Shown one piece after another: positions 53,335-64,000 of a stretch of DNA of 64,000 nucleotides (its first letter is position 1; every line of letters begins with the position of its first letter). The position numbers and the translations under genes were made by a program. The stretch is from Notamacropus eugenii (taxonomy: Eukaryota; Chordata; Mammalia; Diprotodontia; Macropodidae): the NCBI RefSeq assembly GCF_028372415.1, contig NC_092878.1, forward strand, positions 24,309,403 to 24,373,402. The letters are read 5' to 3'. The notes under the pieces were generated by a model. That model saw nothing but the letters and a program-made list of their open reading frames with translations. It had not been told where the DNA came from and searched no databases.

Positions 53335-53361
53335 AGATCTTCCTTAAAGGATTACAAATCA

Positions 53362-54060
53362 CTTCTGGGAGTCAAAATGGTGAAGGGAGCAGTAAAGCCC
53401 TATAGGTCTCCCATTTTCACCTCCACACAACCATAAGATAGCTCCTCAGAACAAATCATGAAAGAGCAGAGCCAGCAGAAAGATAGAGTGGAATACCTTT
53501 TAACTTCAGAGACTTGAAGGATCATCAAGAAAGGTCCGTCTCACTCAGGTTTAAGGAGGAGTGCATTCTAAGACAAGAGGCCTCCAGAAAGTTCCACTTT
53601 AGAAAACTAGGAGGAGATATGGAGCCCCAGCGTGGTGGAACAGGCAAACACCAAAACCAGGACCCCCATATACTTTATCATAGCCAGGGAACCAGTAGAC
53701 TTCAGCTAGGAGAAACACTACGTACTTTAGCACAGCCTAGGGTAGTCAGTCATTTTCTGGTTGCTAGACCTTGAGATCCCTCAGTATAGCACAGGGCAAA
53801 CAGACCCCCTCCAGGGGCCAGACCTCCATGTGCTTCAGTGTAGCCCCAGGGAAATGCAGAAAAACCCACCTGGTCTCAGCACATAACAGAAACTACCACT
53901 AGGAACCCAGCTTAGCACCAAGTAAGTTGCCAGACTTCTATACCCTCTAGCTGCCAGAAGCTGAGGCCCTAGTGCACAAAGCCAGTGAATAGGTCCCTGG
54001 CCCCCAGAACAAGACCTTGGGACAGTGCCCCTTGTACTCTAGCAGGAGAGCTCAAATTTA
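53362..54060 (+). mobile_element. L1-D, segment 1: L1 5' UTR
   Basis: It opens with CTTCTGGGAGTCAAAATGGT, a decayed L1 start, and continues through an L1 leader with repeated short GCCAGACCT/TTCAGTGTAG-type blocks (53700-53900). It is cut at 54060 by the CLN6 retrocopy (the last bases, 54046-54060, are duplicated at 56364-56378) and continues into ORF1 at 56379. Confidence 0.8.
54046..54060. repeat. Target-site duplication, left copy (CLN6 retrocopy)
   Basis: GAGAGCTCAAATTTA here and GAAAGCTCAAATTTA at 56364-56378 differ at one base (12 bp identical). They join the two L1-D segments and prove the retrocopy was inserted by LINE machinery. Confidence 0.9.
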
Positions 54061-56366
54061 TTTACTTATTTTTTTTTCTCACTCAAGTACACACATTTAT
54101 TTAGACTCCCATTAACTATAGCCATGGCTACCAAGATATTTATAGTTAGGGACAGGGCAGTGAGTCTATATTTAGGGGAGGAATCATCCAGTTGTGGGGC
54201 CCAGATGTGCCATTATATAAGGGGAACCCTGACAGGGTATGGATCACCTGAGTAGAACAAGAGGAAGAGGGGGAGCCCTTGCAGCACCTAGGAAAGGCCC
54301 TTGCCTTCAAGGGGAAGAACAAGGCAAGGCAGAGCCTGCTGGAACCACAGCACAAGAATGTGATGTGATTCCCAGGAAGGAAGCCTGAAGCCACTGAGGT
54401 GATCGCAGGGCACATAGCACAGGATGGGCCAAGGCTACAAGTTGGGGGGAGGTGAGACCCCATCTTAGATGAAAAGCCATCCCTTCTGAGAATCGAGTCT
54501 CTTCTCCACCCCCATTCCTTCTCTACCATTTCTCAGGATGATGTGTAGCTGCCTAAATACATCCTGGAAAAGTCAGGATGAACAATGAAGGTTTCTAACT
54601 ACCCAACCTCTACTCCAGTTTTCCCATGGAATAAGAGTGAGTACTGAGTCTTTAGACTAGACATTCCATTTCTTCAAGTTTGGTTTGGGTTGAAAAGAGG
54701 GTTTACATTTTTCTCAAGTAAAAGAATGAAGAATGATTTCCATAGAAGGGGGGGGCGGGAAATGAAGGGTTAGTTCCTCTGCCTTCCCTGGCTGAGGGTC
54801 ACACTTGACCTCTGCAGATACAGGGATGATGGGGCCTGGCAGATGGATAATGACTCTGAAGCTGAGGTTCCTTCGACCCTTTTAGATCAGACCACATGAG
54901 ATGCCACTGGCCACAGATCCCAACCCAGGAGCCTCTTGTTGACTGATTTTTACAATCATAACACATAACAAACACAGCAAACCCACTGGATCAGAGAAGG
55001 CTTTTTGTACAAGGCAGATTGTTGCACAAGGCCTATTCTCAGCCCTGTGATGTTGTGTTTCCCAAAACTAAACCCAAGCCTGAAAAGACTGAAACAACAT
55101 GTGGATACCTAACAATATACACATACACCACACACCCACTTAGTTGGGGGGGTGGGGGAAGGGGGTCAGGGGGGAGAGGAAGAACAGAGAGAAGCATGTT
55201 TTGTTTTGTTGAGGGGAGGTCTGGAGGGGGGTGGCTTCTTCTCCACAGGCTGCTCACACAAAATTCCCCCCAGGAAAACCCTCTTAGCTGTGGCCTGGAG
55301 GAACTCGGGGGTGCCTGCTAATATGGAGGGTATAGAAGGTCCATAGTTCTGGAATGTAGATGACCCTCGGGTATTTCTTCCTGAGGGTGTGGTCGTTCCA
55401 CGACCACAGCACCCACAGGGTCACAAACAGGAGCACGAAGAAGAAGGTGTAGAAGAGGAAGAGTCCATTGCTATTCAGGTAGAGGCACTTCCATTTCTGG
55501 GGCATCACAAACGCCATCATGGCAAAGTAGGTGAAGATAAAGAGGATGAAGATCTACCCTTCATTGACCAGGTAGCAACAGTACAGGCTGCTGCCACAAA
55601 GAGCAGAGCTGAGTGGGGAATCCTGCTCTCCTTCTCTGTGGTGGTGAAGCAGCCACTGAAGTACATAAAGAGGATGAGGAAGAAGGGAATGTAACATAAG
55701 TAGTGCTCTAGATATTCATCACACTAGTAGAGCAGCTCGAAGGAGTCAATCAGGGTCTTTTGCTTCAGGTTCTTGATGATAGGGTTCTCTTGAACAGACA
55801 GGTGGTGCTGATAGCCACTGAAGATCAGGCTGTGGTTCACAGAGTCTCCCACCAGGTGAATGCTTGAGACCATGATGAAGGTGAAGATGCTGACATACAA
55901 AATGGATTGAGGCAGCATCTTGGGGGACCTTTCAATGAGCTTGAGTAAGAGAAATGGTGTGATGATGATGTAAGCCATATGAAAGTAGTCTCCCAGACTG
56001 GGCTTATTCAGTGGAAACCACTCTAGAGGGGAAATTATCACAGCAATGGGGCAGCCAAAATCCAGAATCCAGTTCTGCAATGTCAAGTAGAATCATAGGT
56101 CAAGATGGAAAAGAGAGGTTTGAGACCCATCTTCAGCCTTGCTTGTGGGATGCCTGCTGGGGTGGCCACCTTTGAGGAGCCCATGCCTGCCTCGGACACT
56201 CCTAGCCCACTCCCCACCCCTCCTTAGCTTCTCCCTCTCTGTGGTATGCAGGGCTGGGAAGTGGCAAGCGGGATCCCCGTGGAGCTTGGCCTGAAAATGC
56301 TATCTCATGAGAGAGATGAGAGAGTGAAGTGCTGGTGCTCGGCTGAGAGGCCCAGAAGCTGCTGAA
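54061..56366 (-). pseudogene. CLN6: Processed retrocopy of CLN6 (ER transmembrane protein), broken
   Basis: CLN6 is a multi-pass endoplasmic-reticulum protein; its loss causes a neuronal ceroid lipofuscinosis in humans. On the minus strand an intronless copy runs from about 56366 leftwards. Readable parts are FHLDL (stop) [100 protein letters not shown] (stop) [24 protein letters not shown], then [15 protein letters not shown] and [32 protein letters not shown], ending at 55284. Breaks include the W-to-stop before FYLTL, the stop after FELLY and a frameshift near the TWSMKG region (about 55550). About 1.2 kb of 3' UTR, AATAAA (54096-54101, minus) and an A-tail (about 54069-54077) follow. A 12-15 bp duplication flanks it. 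Confidence 0.95.
54096..54101 (-). terminator. Polyadenylation signal of the CLN6 retrocopy
   Basis: TTTATT on the plus strand is AATAAA on the minus strand, about 20 bases before the A-tail of the retrocopied mRNA. It shows where the source transcript ended. Confidence 0.8.
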
Positions 56367-56378
56367 AGCTCAAATTTA

Positions 56379-57020
56379 AAAGCTACAAATTAAGCAAAAA
56401 AAAAAGATGAGCAAGAAGCAAAAGATGAACATTGACCATAGAAAGTTACTATGATGATGGGGAAGATCAACACACAAACTCAGAAGAGGACAACATTGCT
56501 AATATACCAGTATCCAAAGCCTCAAAGGGGAATATGAATTGGTCTCAAGCCCAAAAGCCTTCTTGCAAGAGCTCAAGAAGGATTTTAAAATTTAAATAAG
56601 GGAGGTAAAAGAAAAATTGGGAAAACAAATGAGAGGTATGCAAGAGAGAGTCAACATCTTAGAAAAGTTGATTGAAGAAAATGATTCCGTAAAAAATACA
56701 GTTGGCCAAATAGAAAAAAATCCACTGAAGAAAACAACTCCTTAAAAAAATAGAAGTGGAAAAGAAAGTACAAAAGCTAACAGAAGAAAATAATTCCTTA
56801 TAAATTAGAATTGGGCATAATGACTCTATGAAATATCATGAACCAAAGAAACAAAATAAAAAAGAATGAAAAAAATAGAAGAAAATGTAAACTATCTCAC
56901 TGGAAAAACAACTGATCTGGAAAACAAATCCAGGAGAGATAATTTAAGAATTGTTGGACTACCCAAAAGTCATGTTCAAAAAAAAGAGACTCGACAGCAT
57001 CTTTCAAGAAATTATTATCA
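56379..57020 (+). mobile_element. L1-D, segment 2: L1 ORF1 N-terminal two thirds, broken
   Basis: ORF1 begins at about ATGAGCAAGAAGCAAAAG (56406). It carries the coiled coil in several broken frames, then the readable KTTDLENKSRRDNLRIVGLP and LSRNYY at 56866-57018. It is cut by L1-E at 57020. The rest of ORF1 and ORF2 do not reappear after 63840, so the 3' part of L1-D is missing. Confidence 0.82.
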
Positions 57021-57995
57021 GGGATGGAGTCAAGATGGTGGAATGAGAGCAACTATTCACCTAAGCTCTTAGAAAAACTCCTTCAGATACCTCTAAAAAT
57101 AGAATCTGACCAAATTTTGGAGGTGCAGAATCCAATAGGAGACAGACTGTGGCAGATTCACAGACCAGCATAGACTGGAAGGTCAACAAGAGGGATCTAT
57201 TCCACGGGGGTGGAGGGGCACACAGCATATGGCACACATCTCAGCATATCCCCACCACAGCAGAGCTGAACAGGAAAGCCCCCCAGGATGATCTGAGGCA
57301 GTAGCAGCCCAAGACAGGAGTTGAGCAGAGCTGAGGGAGTGAGAGCCATGGAGAGAGCCCCAGGTATCAGCAACAGCTGCTACTGAGACCATCAGCCCAC
57401 ACATTAAATGTCTATAAGTCACCTTCTTGAACTTCAGGGAATCAAAATCGCGGAGTGATTGGTAAATGCTCTCTCCCCCTCCCCTTGTTGACCATGAAAG
57501 AACCATAAAATATTTCCCCATAGTAATCCTGTAACAGTGGGATCAGCAGAAGGGGCAAACAGTCTCATAGCATGTGAGGCTAGGAAAATCACTAAGCAGG
57601 ATTTCTCTTACTGTGTCAGAGGACCGGAGCTGTCACAGACAGTCCCACCTCAGTGAACCAGGAGGAGATCTGGAGCTCCAGGGGAGTGGAGCCCACAACC
57701 ACCAGCACTAGGAACCCAGGCATGCCTCAGCACTCCAGGGGGAATGGGAAGACAATAGGGCAGCCCAGATCATCACCACTGAGCTTGTCTTTGCTCTAGC
57801 TCAGCTGAGGAGATCTCCCATGACCAGATCACCCCTGCTCCACAGTTAGCAAGCTAGCTCCAGGCCTAATCCAGGGAAACACAAACAGAAAGAATTCACC
57901 TGTTCTGGGCTTTCTCACACCAGCCAGCTCAGGACCAGGTTCTTTAGCTTCCAGATGAAAGGTCCAGAGGCCATAATACACCAAGTGTCATCATC

Positions 57996-58951
57996 ATGAG
58001 TAAGAAGAAGCAAAGCAAGAAGGAAAAGATTATAGAATCTTTCTGTGGGGACAAGGACCAAAATATGAATACCAAAGGGGTTAGTATTGAGACTGCACTC
58101 CCATCTGAAACTTTAGAAGGGACTCTGAACTGCTCACATGCACAAAGAGCACACTTGGAAGAGATGAAGAAATAGAAAAAACTGACTAATGAATTTAAAA
58201 GTATGAAAAAAGAATTCACTGAAGAGAACATCTCTTTAAAAAGAAAAATTGAACAAATGGAAAAGGAGAGATGCAAAAATTAACTGAAGAAAACAATCTA
58301 TTAAAAATTAGAATTGGACAAGTAGAAGCTAATGACTCAAGAAGCAGTCAAACAAAATCTAAAGAATGAAAAGATAGAAGAAAATTTGAAATATCTAATT
58401 GGAAAAACAATTGACCTGGAAAATATATCCAGGAGAGAAAATCTGAGAATGATTGGCCTACCAGAAAGCCATGATGAAAAAAAGAGCCTGGGCAGTATCT
58501 TCCAAGAAATCATCAAGGAAAACTGCCCAGAAGTGCTAGATCCAGAGGGCAAAATAGTCATTGAAAGAATTCATCATTCACCTCCTAAAAGGGATCCCAA
58601 ACTAAAACCTCCAAGAAATACTGTTGCCAAATACAGAACTATCAAGTGAAGGAGAAAATACTGCAGGCTGCCAGAAAGAAACCACTCAAATATTGAGGAA
58701 CTACAATCAGGATCACATAGGACCTTGCAGTTTCTACATTAAAAGATCAAAGGAATTGAAATATGATATTCCATAAAGCAAAGGATCTGGGACTACAGCC
58801 AAGGATCAATTACCCAGTAAAGTTCAGAATAACATTTCAGGCAATGAGATGGACATTCAACAAAATAAGAGATTTCCAGACCTTCCTGATAAAATGGCCA
58901 GAACTCAATAGAAAATTCGATCTTCAAACACAGGTCTCAAGAGAGGCATAA
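57996..58951 (+). pseudogene. L1-E ORF1 remnant
   Basis: It starts MSKKKQSKKEKIIESF. The coiled coil is interrupted by a stop at KK(stop)KKLTNEF near 58172 and a frame slip near 58275. The RRM reads LENISRRENLRMIGLPESHD and the CTD contains PRNTVAKYRT, then another slip near 58640, then LGLQPRINYPVKF and the family C-terminus FDLQTQ. The layout matches HAL1-A ORF1 but not a single frame spans it. Confidence 0.88.
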
Positions 58952-59568
58952 AAAGGTAAACAGGGGAAAAGAAAAACTTGTTACTCAATTTGGGCAAACT
59001 GTTTACTTCACTATAAGGGAAGATGATACTTGTTAATCTTGAGAATTGTATATCTATTATGAATTATAAAAGGGATATACATAGATGGAAGGAACAGGTA
59101 AAAAGTAAAGTGATGATAAAACTGGGATTTAAGCATTTGAAGGGATTTTAACAGAAGTTGTGAAAAGGAGGAAGCAGAAAATGGTAAATTACATCACAGG
59201 AGGAAGTACAAAATTATTTTAGAGTAGAGAGAAAGAGGAGAGAGAGATGACCATTGTTTGACAGGTAGTCTCATCTGATTTGGTTCAAGGACGTAACAAC
59301 AAACTTAATTAAATTTATAAATCTAACTAGCTCTATAGGCAGAAGGAGGGGAAGTGGGAAAAAAGGGGGAGGGGAGATTTAAAAGGGAGGGAAGAAGTAG
59401 TAAGGGAAAGGGAAATAAAAGGGAAGGGAGCTGAAAGAAGGAAGAGAAGACTGAAGGAGATGGTGGTCAAAAATTAAAACTCTATTGTGGAGGGAAAGGG
59501 AGAAGGGAGAACTAAAAGTACAAACAGTGGGAAAGAGGATGGAGGGATGACACAGATAGTAAACATAT

Positions 59569-60036
59569 GTGAATGTGAATGGGATGAACTGTCCTATAAA
59601 AGGAAGATGGATAGCAGAATTGATTAAAAGTCATAATCCAACAATATATTATTTACAAGAAATACATTTGAAAAGGGGGGATACACACAGGGTAAAGATA
59701 AAAGGTTGGAGCAGAATATATTGTGCTTCAGCTAATGTAAGAAAAGCAGGGGTAGCAATCCTAATCCCAGACAAAGCAAAAGCACAAATAGATCTAATCA
59801 AAAGAGATAAGGAAGGAAACTATATCTTGCTAAAAGGCAGCATAGACAATGAAGTAATATCATTACTAAACATGTATAGTCCAAGTGGTATAGCATCCAA
59901 ATTCTTAGAGGAGAAGTTAGAGGAGTTACAGGAAGAAATAGACAGCAATACTATACTAGTGGGGGAGTTCAACCTCTCTCTCTCTGAACTTGATAAATCC
60001 AACCTTAAAATGAACAAAAAGAAGTTAAGAATGTGA
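59569..60036 (+). pseudogene. L1-E ORF2 endonuclease domain, frame-shifted
   Basis: The first 155 codons of ORF2 are open. Endonuclease motifs are MNVNGMNCPIKG (Asn of the first motif), YYLQEIHLKR (catalytic Glu), WSRIYCASAN and LLNMYSPSG (catalytic Tyr). VGEFNLSLS is where GDFN is normal, so the catalytic Asp is Glu. The frame is lost at about 60030, near the end of the endonuclease domain. Confidence 0.9.
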
Positions 60037-63000
60037 ATAAAACTATGGATAAGGCATATATGATAGATCTCTGGAGAAAACTGAATGGGGATAGAAAGGA
60101 ATATACATTTTTCTCAGCAGTATATGGCACATACACAAAACTGACCAGGTACAAGGGCATAAAAACCTCACAATCCAGTGCAGGAAGGCAGAGCTAGTCA
60201 ATGCATCCTTCTCAGATAATAATGCAATAAAAATTATGTGTAATAAAAGGCCATGGAAAGATAGACCAAAAATTATTTGGAAACCAAATAATCTACTCTT
60301 AAAGGAGGAGTGGGTTAAATAACAAATCATAGAAACAAGCAACAACTTAATACAAGAGAATGACAATAATGAGACAATCTAACAAATCTTATGGGACACA
60401 GCAAAAGCACTTCATAGGGAAAGCTTTATATCTTTGAACACTTACATGAAAAAAAAATAGAGGAGATCAATGAATTGGTCATGCAGCTGAAAAAACTCGA
60501 AAAAGAACAAATTGAAAATCCCCAAGTAACTATCAAATTAGAAATACTGAAAACCAAAGGAGAGATTAATGAAATTGAAATTAAGAAAATTATTTAACTA
60601 ATAAATAAAACTATATAAATAAATAAAACTAATAAATAAAACTTGGTCTTATGAAAAAAAAACACAGTTAAATTGATGAACTTTTGGTCAATTTGATTTA
60701 AAAAAAGAAAGAAGAAAACCAAATTACCAGTAGCAAAAATGGAAGAGATGAACTCACCTCCAATGAGTAGAAAGTTAAAAAAATTATTAGAAATTACTTT
60801 GACAAACTTTATTCCCATAAATTCAACAACCTAAATGAGATGGATGATTATTTTAAAAAATATAAATTGCCAAGATTAACAGAAGAGGAATTTGAATACT
60901 TAAACAACCCCACCTCAGAAAAAGAAATTGAACCCCCTGGGAAACAAATCTCCAGGGCCAGAAGGATTTACAAGTGAATTCTATCAAACACTTAAAGAAA
61001 AGTTAATTCTAATACAATATTGACTATTTGGGAAAATTGGGGAAGGGATCCTCCCCAATTTTCTTTGTGATACAAATATGGTTTTGACATCTAAATCAGG
61101 AAGAACCAAAGCAGAGAAAGAAAATTATAGACCAATTTCTCCAATGACTATAGATATAGAAATTTTAAATAAGATTTTAGCAAAAAGAATATAGCAAGTT
61201 ATCAAGAGAATAATACATTATGATTAGGTAGGATTCATACCAGGAATGCAGGGTTGGCTCAATATTAGGAAAACTATTAGCACTATTGATCATATCAACA
61301 CTTAACAAAACTTAACAAAAACTTAACAAAATCACGTGATTATCTCAATAGATGCAGAAAAAGTTTTTGACAAAATACAACACCCATTGCTATTAGAAAC
61401 ACTGGAGAGCATAGGAATAAATGGAACTTTCCATAAAATTATAAGCAATATCTACCTAAAACCTTCAGGAAATATTATATGCAATGGAGATAAACTAGAT
61501 GCATTTCCAGTAAGATCAGAAATGACACAAGGATGCCCATTATCATCACTATTATTTAATATGGTACTAGAAATGTTAGCTGTAGCAGTTAGAGAAGATA
61601 AAGAAATTAAAGGAATTAGAACAGGTAAAGAAGAGACTAAGTTATCACTCTTTGCAGATGATATGATGATATACTGAGAGAATCCTAGAGATTCAAGTAA
61701 AAAACTACTTGAAATAGTAAACAAGTTTGGCAAAGTTAAAGGTTACAAAATAAACCCAGATAAATCATCTGCATTTCTATATATTACTTACAAAGCCCAA
61801 CATCCAAAGATAGAAAGAGAAATCCCATTTGAAGCTATAGTAGACACTATAAAATATCTGCGAGTCTATCTGCCAAAATAAACTCAGGGACCATCTGAGC
61901 AAATTACAAAACACTTTTTGCACAAATAAAGTGAGATCTAAGTAAATGGAAAGACATCAGTTGCTCTTGGGTAGGCAGAGCTAATACAATAAAAATGACT
62001 AATAATAAAAAAATAAAAATTCTACCTAAATTAAATTACTTATTCAGTGCTATACCAATCAAACTACCAGAAAAATATTTTCTAGAACTAGAAAAATTAT
62101 CAAAATTCATCTGGAAGAACAAAAGATCCAGAATATCAAGGGAATTAATGAAAAGAAATGCTAGGGAAGGCGGCCGAGCTCTACCAGATCTTAAATGGCA
62201 TTATAAAGCAGGATCATCAAAACCACTTGGTACTGGCTAAGAAATAGAAGGGTAGGCCAGTGGAATAGGTTAGGTACCCAAGACACAGTAGTCAATGAAT
62301 ATAGCAATCTACTGTTTGAAAACACAAGGACCCCAGTTTCTGGGATAAGAAATCACTGTTTGACAAAAACTACTGGGAAAACTGGATAACAGTGTGGTGA
62401 AAATTGGGCATAGACCAATGCCTGACACCGTACACAAGAATAAAGTCCAAACAGATGCATGATCTAAGTATAAAAACTGATTCTATGAAAAAATTATGGA
62501 GCAAGGAATAGTGTACTTGTCAGATTTATGGAAAATGGAGAAATGTATGACCAAACAAGAGATAGAGAATATTGCGGAGTGCACAGCGGATAATTTTGAT
62601 TACATTAAATTGACAATTTTTTGCACAAGTAGACCCAATGCAACCAAGATTAGGAGGGAAGCATAAAACTGGGAAAGTTTTTGTAATTAGTATCTGCGAT
62701 AAAGGTCTCATTTCTAAAACATATAGAGAAATGAGTCAAATGTTCAAGAATACAAGTTTTTCCTCATTTGATTAATGGTCAAAGGATACGAACAGGGCGT
62801 TTTCAGGGGAAGACATTAAAGCTATCTATAGTTATATGAAAAAATGCTTTAAAGCACTATTGATTAGAGAGATGCAAATCAAAACACCTCTGAGGTATCA
62901 CATCACACGTATCAGATTGGCTAACATGACAAAACAGGAAGATGATAAATGTTGGAGATGTGGAAGAGTTGGAACACCAATTTATTGTTGGTGGAGCTGT

Positions 63001-63039
63001 GAGCTGATCCAGCCACACTGGAGAGCAATTTGGACCTAG
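60037..63039 (+). pseudogene. L1-E ORF2 linker, reverse transcriptase and C-terminal Cys region, broken
   Basis: The RT palm is open at 61336-61677: [20 protein letters not shown] (motif A), [17 protein letters not shown] (motif B) and [10 protein letters not shown] (motif C, catalytic Asp pair present). The thumb region is at 61995-62240 ([35 protein letters not shown]). The C-terminal cysteine region at 62836-63039 reads CWRCGRVGTPIYCWWSCELI. Between these, stops and indels break the frame several times, for example a TGA right after the FADDMMIY motif near 61675. Confidence 0.88.
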
Positions 63040-63840
63040 GCCCAAAGGACTACAAAATGTGCATACCCTGTGACTCAGCAATATCATTTTTAGATCTGTA
63101 TTCCAAAGAAATCATAAAAATGTGAGAGGATCCCAGATGTACAAAAATATTTATAGCAGCTCTCTTTGGGGTGGCTAAGACCTAGAAATCGAAGGGATGC
63201 CCATCAATTGATGAATGGCTGAACAAGTTATGGCACATGAATATAATGGAATGCTATTGTGCAAGAAGAAATGATGGATAGAAAGACTTCAGAGAGTCTT
63301 GGAAGGACTTATATGAACTGATACTGAATGAAAGGAGCAGAATCAGGAGATTATTGTACCCAGTAATGACCCCACTGTGAGAGGAATTTTTCTGGCAGAC
63401 TTAGCCCTTCACAGCAATGCCAAGGACCTAAAACATTCCCAAAGGATGCTTGAGGCAAAACACCATCCACATCCAAAGAAAGAAATATGGAATTGAAAAG
63501 TAGAATGAAGCAGAATATTTTCTCTTTTGTTATGTTTTGTTTGGTTGGTTTTTTCTCATGGTTTCTTCCATTCATTTCAATTCTTGCATGCAACATGACT
63601 AATGTGAAAATGTGTTTAATAAGAATGTATATGTAGAATCCATATAAGATTGCATGCCATCTTGGGGAGTGAGGGAGGTAAAAGAGGGAGAAAATCTAAG
63701 ACTTATTGAAGTGATTGTACAAAACTGAAAACAAGTAAATTTTAAAAAAGAATTAAATTATAAAAATAGAAATGAGAATTTTAAAAAAATAAGTGAATGT
63801 TGAAAACTATCTGTACATGTAATTGAAAAAATAAAGAATA

Positions 63841-63894
63841 CTATTAAGTGGGAGGAAGAAAGGGATTACAGATCATTACATTTTGAAGGGATTT
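63841..63894. other. Unassigned junction sequence
   Basis: There is no L1-D ORF1 here, although L1-E inserted into it, which indicates loss of the right part of L1-D. Confidence 0.5.
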
Positions 63895-64000
63895 GTGCTC
63901 CTAAAGTTCCATCTCATCATTTTACAGATGAGGAAATGGAGGTTTTGAATGGTAGCTATATTTGCCCAAGATAGCACACATGGAAAGAGTCTTTGAATTC
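63895..64000 (-). mobile_element. Antisense MIR fragment, cut by the window end
   Basis: CATCATTTTACAGATGAGGA, AATGGAGGTTTTGAATGG and GCCCAAGATAGCACACATGG follow the antisense MIR CORE. Confidence 0.7.

Larger units (their letters stand above)
57021..63840 (+). mobile_element. L1-E: nearly full-length LINE-1, broken
   Basis: It starts with GGGATGGAGTCAAGATGGTG, then a 5' UTR (57021-57995), ORF1 (57996-58951), a purine-rich spacer (58952-59568), ORF2 (about 59569-63039) and 3' UTR (63040-63830), ending with GAATGTTGAAAAC (63795-63807) and AATAAA. Both frames carry several stops and frameshifts. It was inserted in L1-D. A target duplication (AAGAAATTATTATCA at 57006-57020 against AAGAATACTATTAAG just past 63830) is at best poor, so the right edge may have changed after insertion. 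Confidence 0.93.

Overview
The window reads as intergenic or intronic DNA from a marsupial genome. No intact host gene was recognised. The marsupial call rests on the repeat mix: LINE-1 of a non-eutherian type (first promoter bases GGAGCCAAGATGG), half-L1 (HAL1) elements with an ORF1 and no ORF2, RTE-class (BovB-like) LINEs, tRNA-derived CORE-SINEs of the MIR/Mon-1/Mar-1 kind, L2 tails and CR1/L3 remnants. The species cannot be fixed from sequence alone.

Layout. 1-1060: a 3'-part L1 ORF2 fragment, abutting a minus-strand processed retrocopy of ACTR3 (1061 to about 2395). 2400-3560: small old repeats. 3560-10358: an antisense L1 (L1-B) with a reverse-transcriptase deletion. A full-length, apparently young HAL1 (5073-8017) splits it, keeping an uninterrupted 362-codon ORF1 and a perfect 14-bp target-site duplication. 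10359-18809: old SINEs and L2/CR1 pieces in otherwise unassigned sequence, including a MIR broken by two later SINEs. 18810-34375: one antisense L1 (L1-C) holding a stack of later insertions: a HAL1 (21174-23804), an RTE (about 25576-31565) itself split by another HAL1 (27373-30281), and a 5'-truncated RTE (32201-33804). 34376-53361: mainly unassigned DNA with scattered SINEs, a CR1/L3 piece split by a SINE, a MITE-like inverted repeat and microsatellites. 53362-57020: the 5' part of an older L1 (L1-D), interrupted by a minus-strand processed retrocopy of CLN6 (54061-56366). 57021-63840: a nearly full-length but broken L1 (L1-E). 63890-64000: a MIR fragment.

Roughly 34 kb of the 64 kb lies in L1-anchored blocks. 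The parts relate through L1 biology: L1 encodes the copying machinery, HAL1 supplies only the RNA-binding ORF1 protein and must borrow ORF2 protein, and the two host mRNA retrocopies are typical by-products of the same machinery. HAL1 and L1 copies here share a short 3' motif (GAATGTTGAAAAC or close variants) just before the A-rich tail. No previously unknown gene system was found. The most informative items are the intact HAL1 with tandem promoter-like units, the nested insertion stacks that give relative ages, and the two retrocopies.
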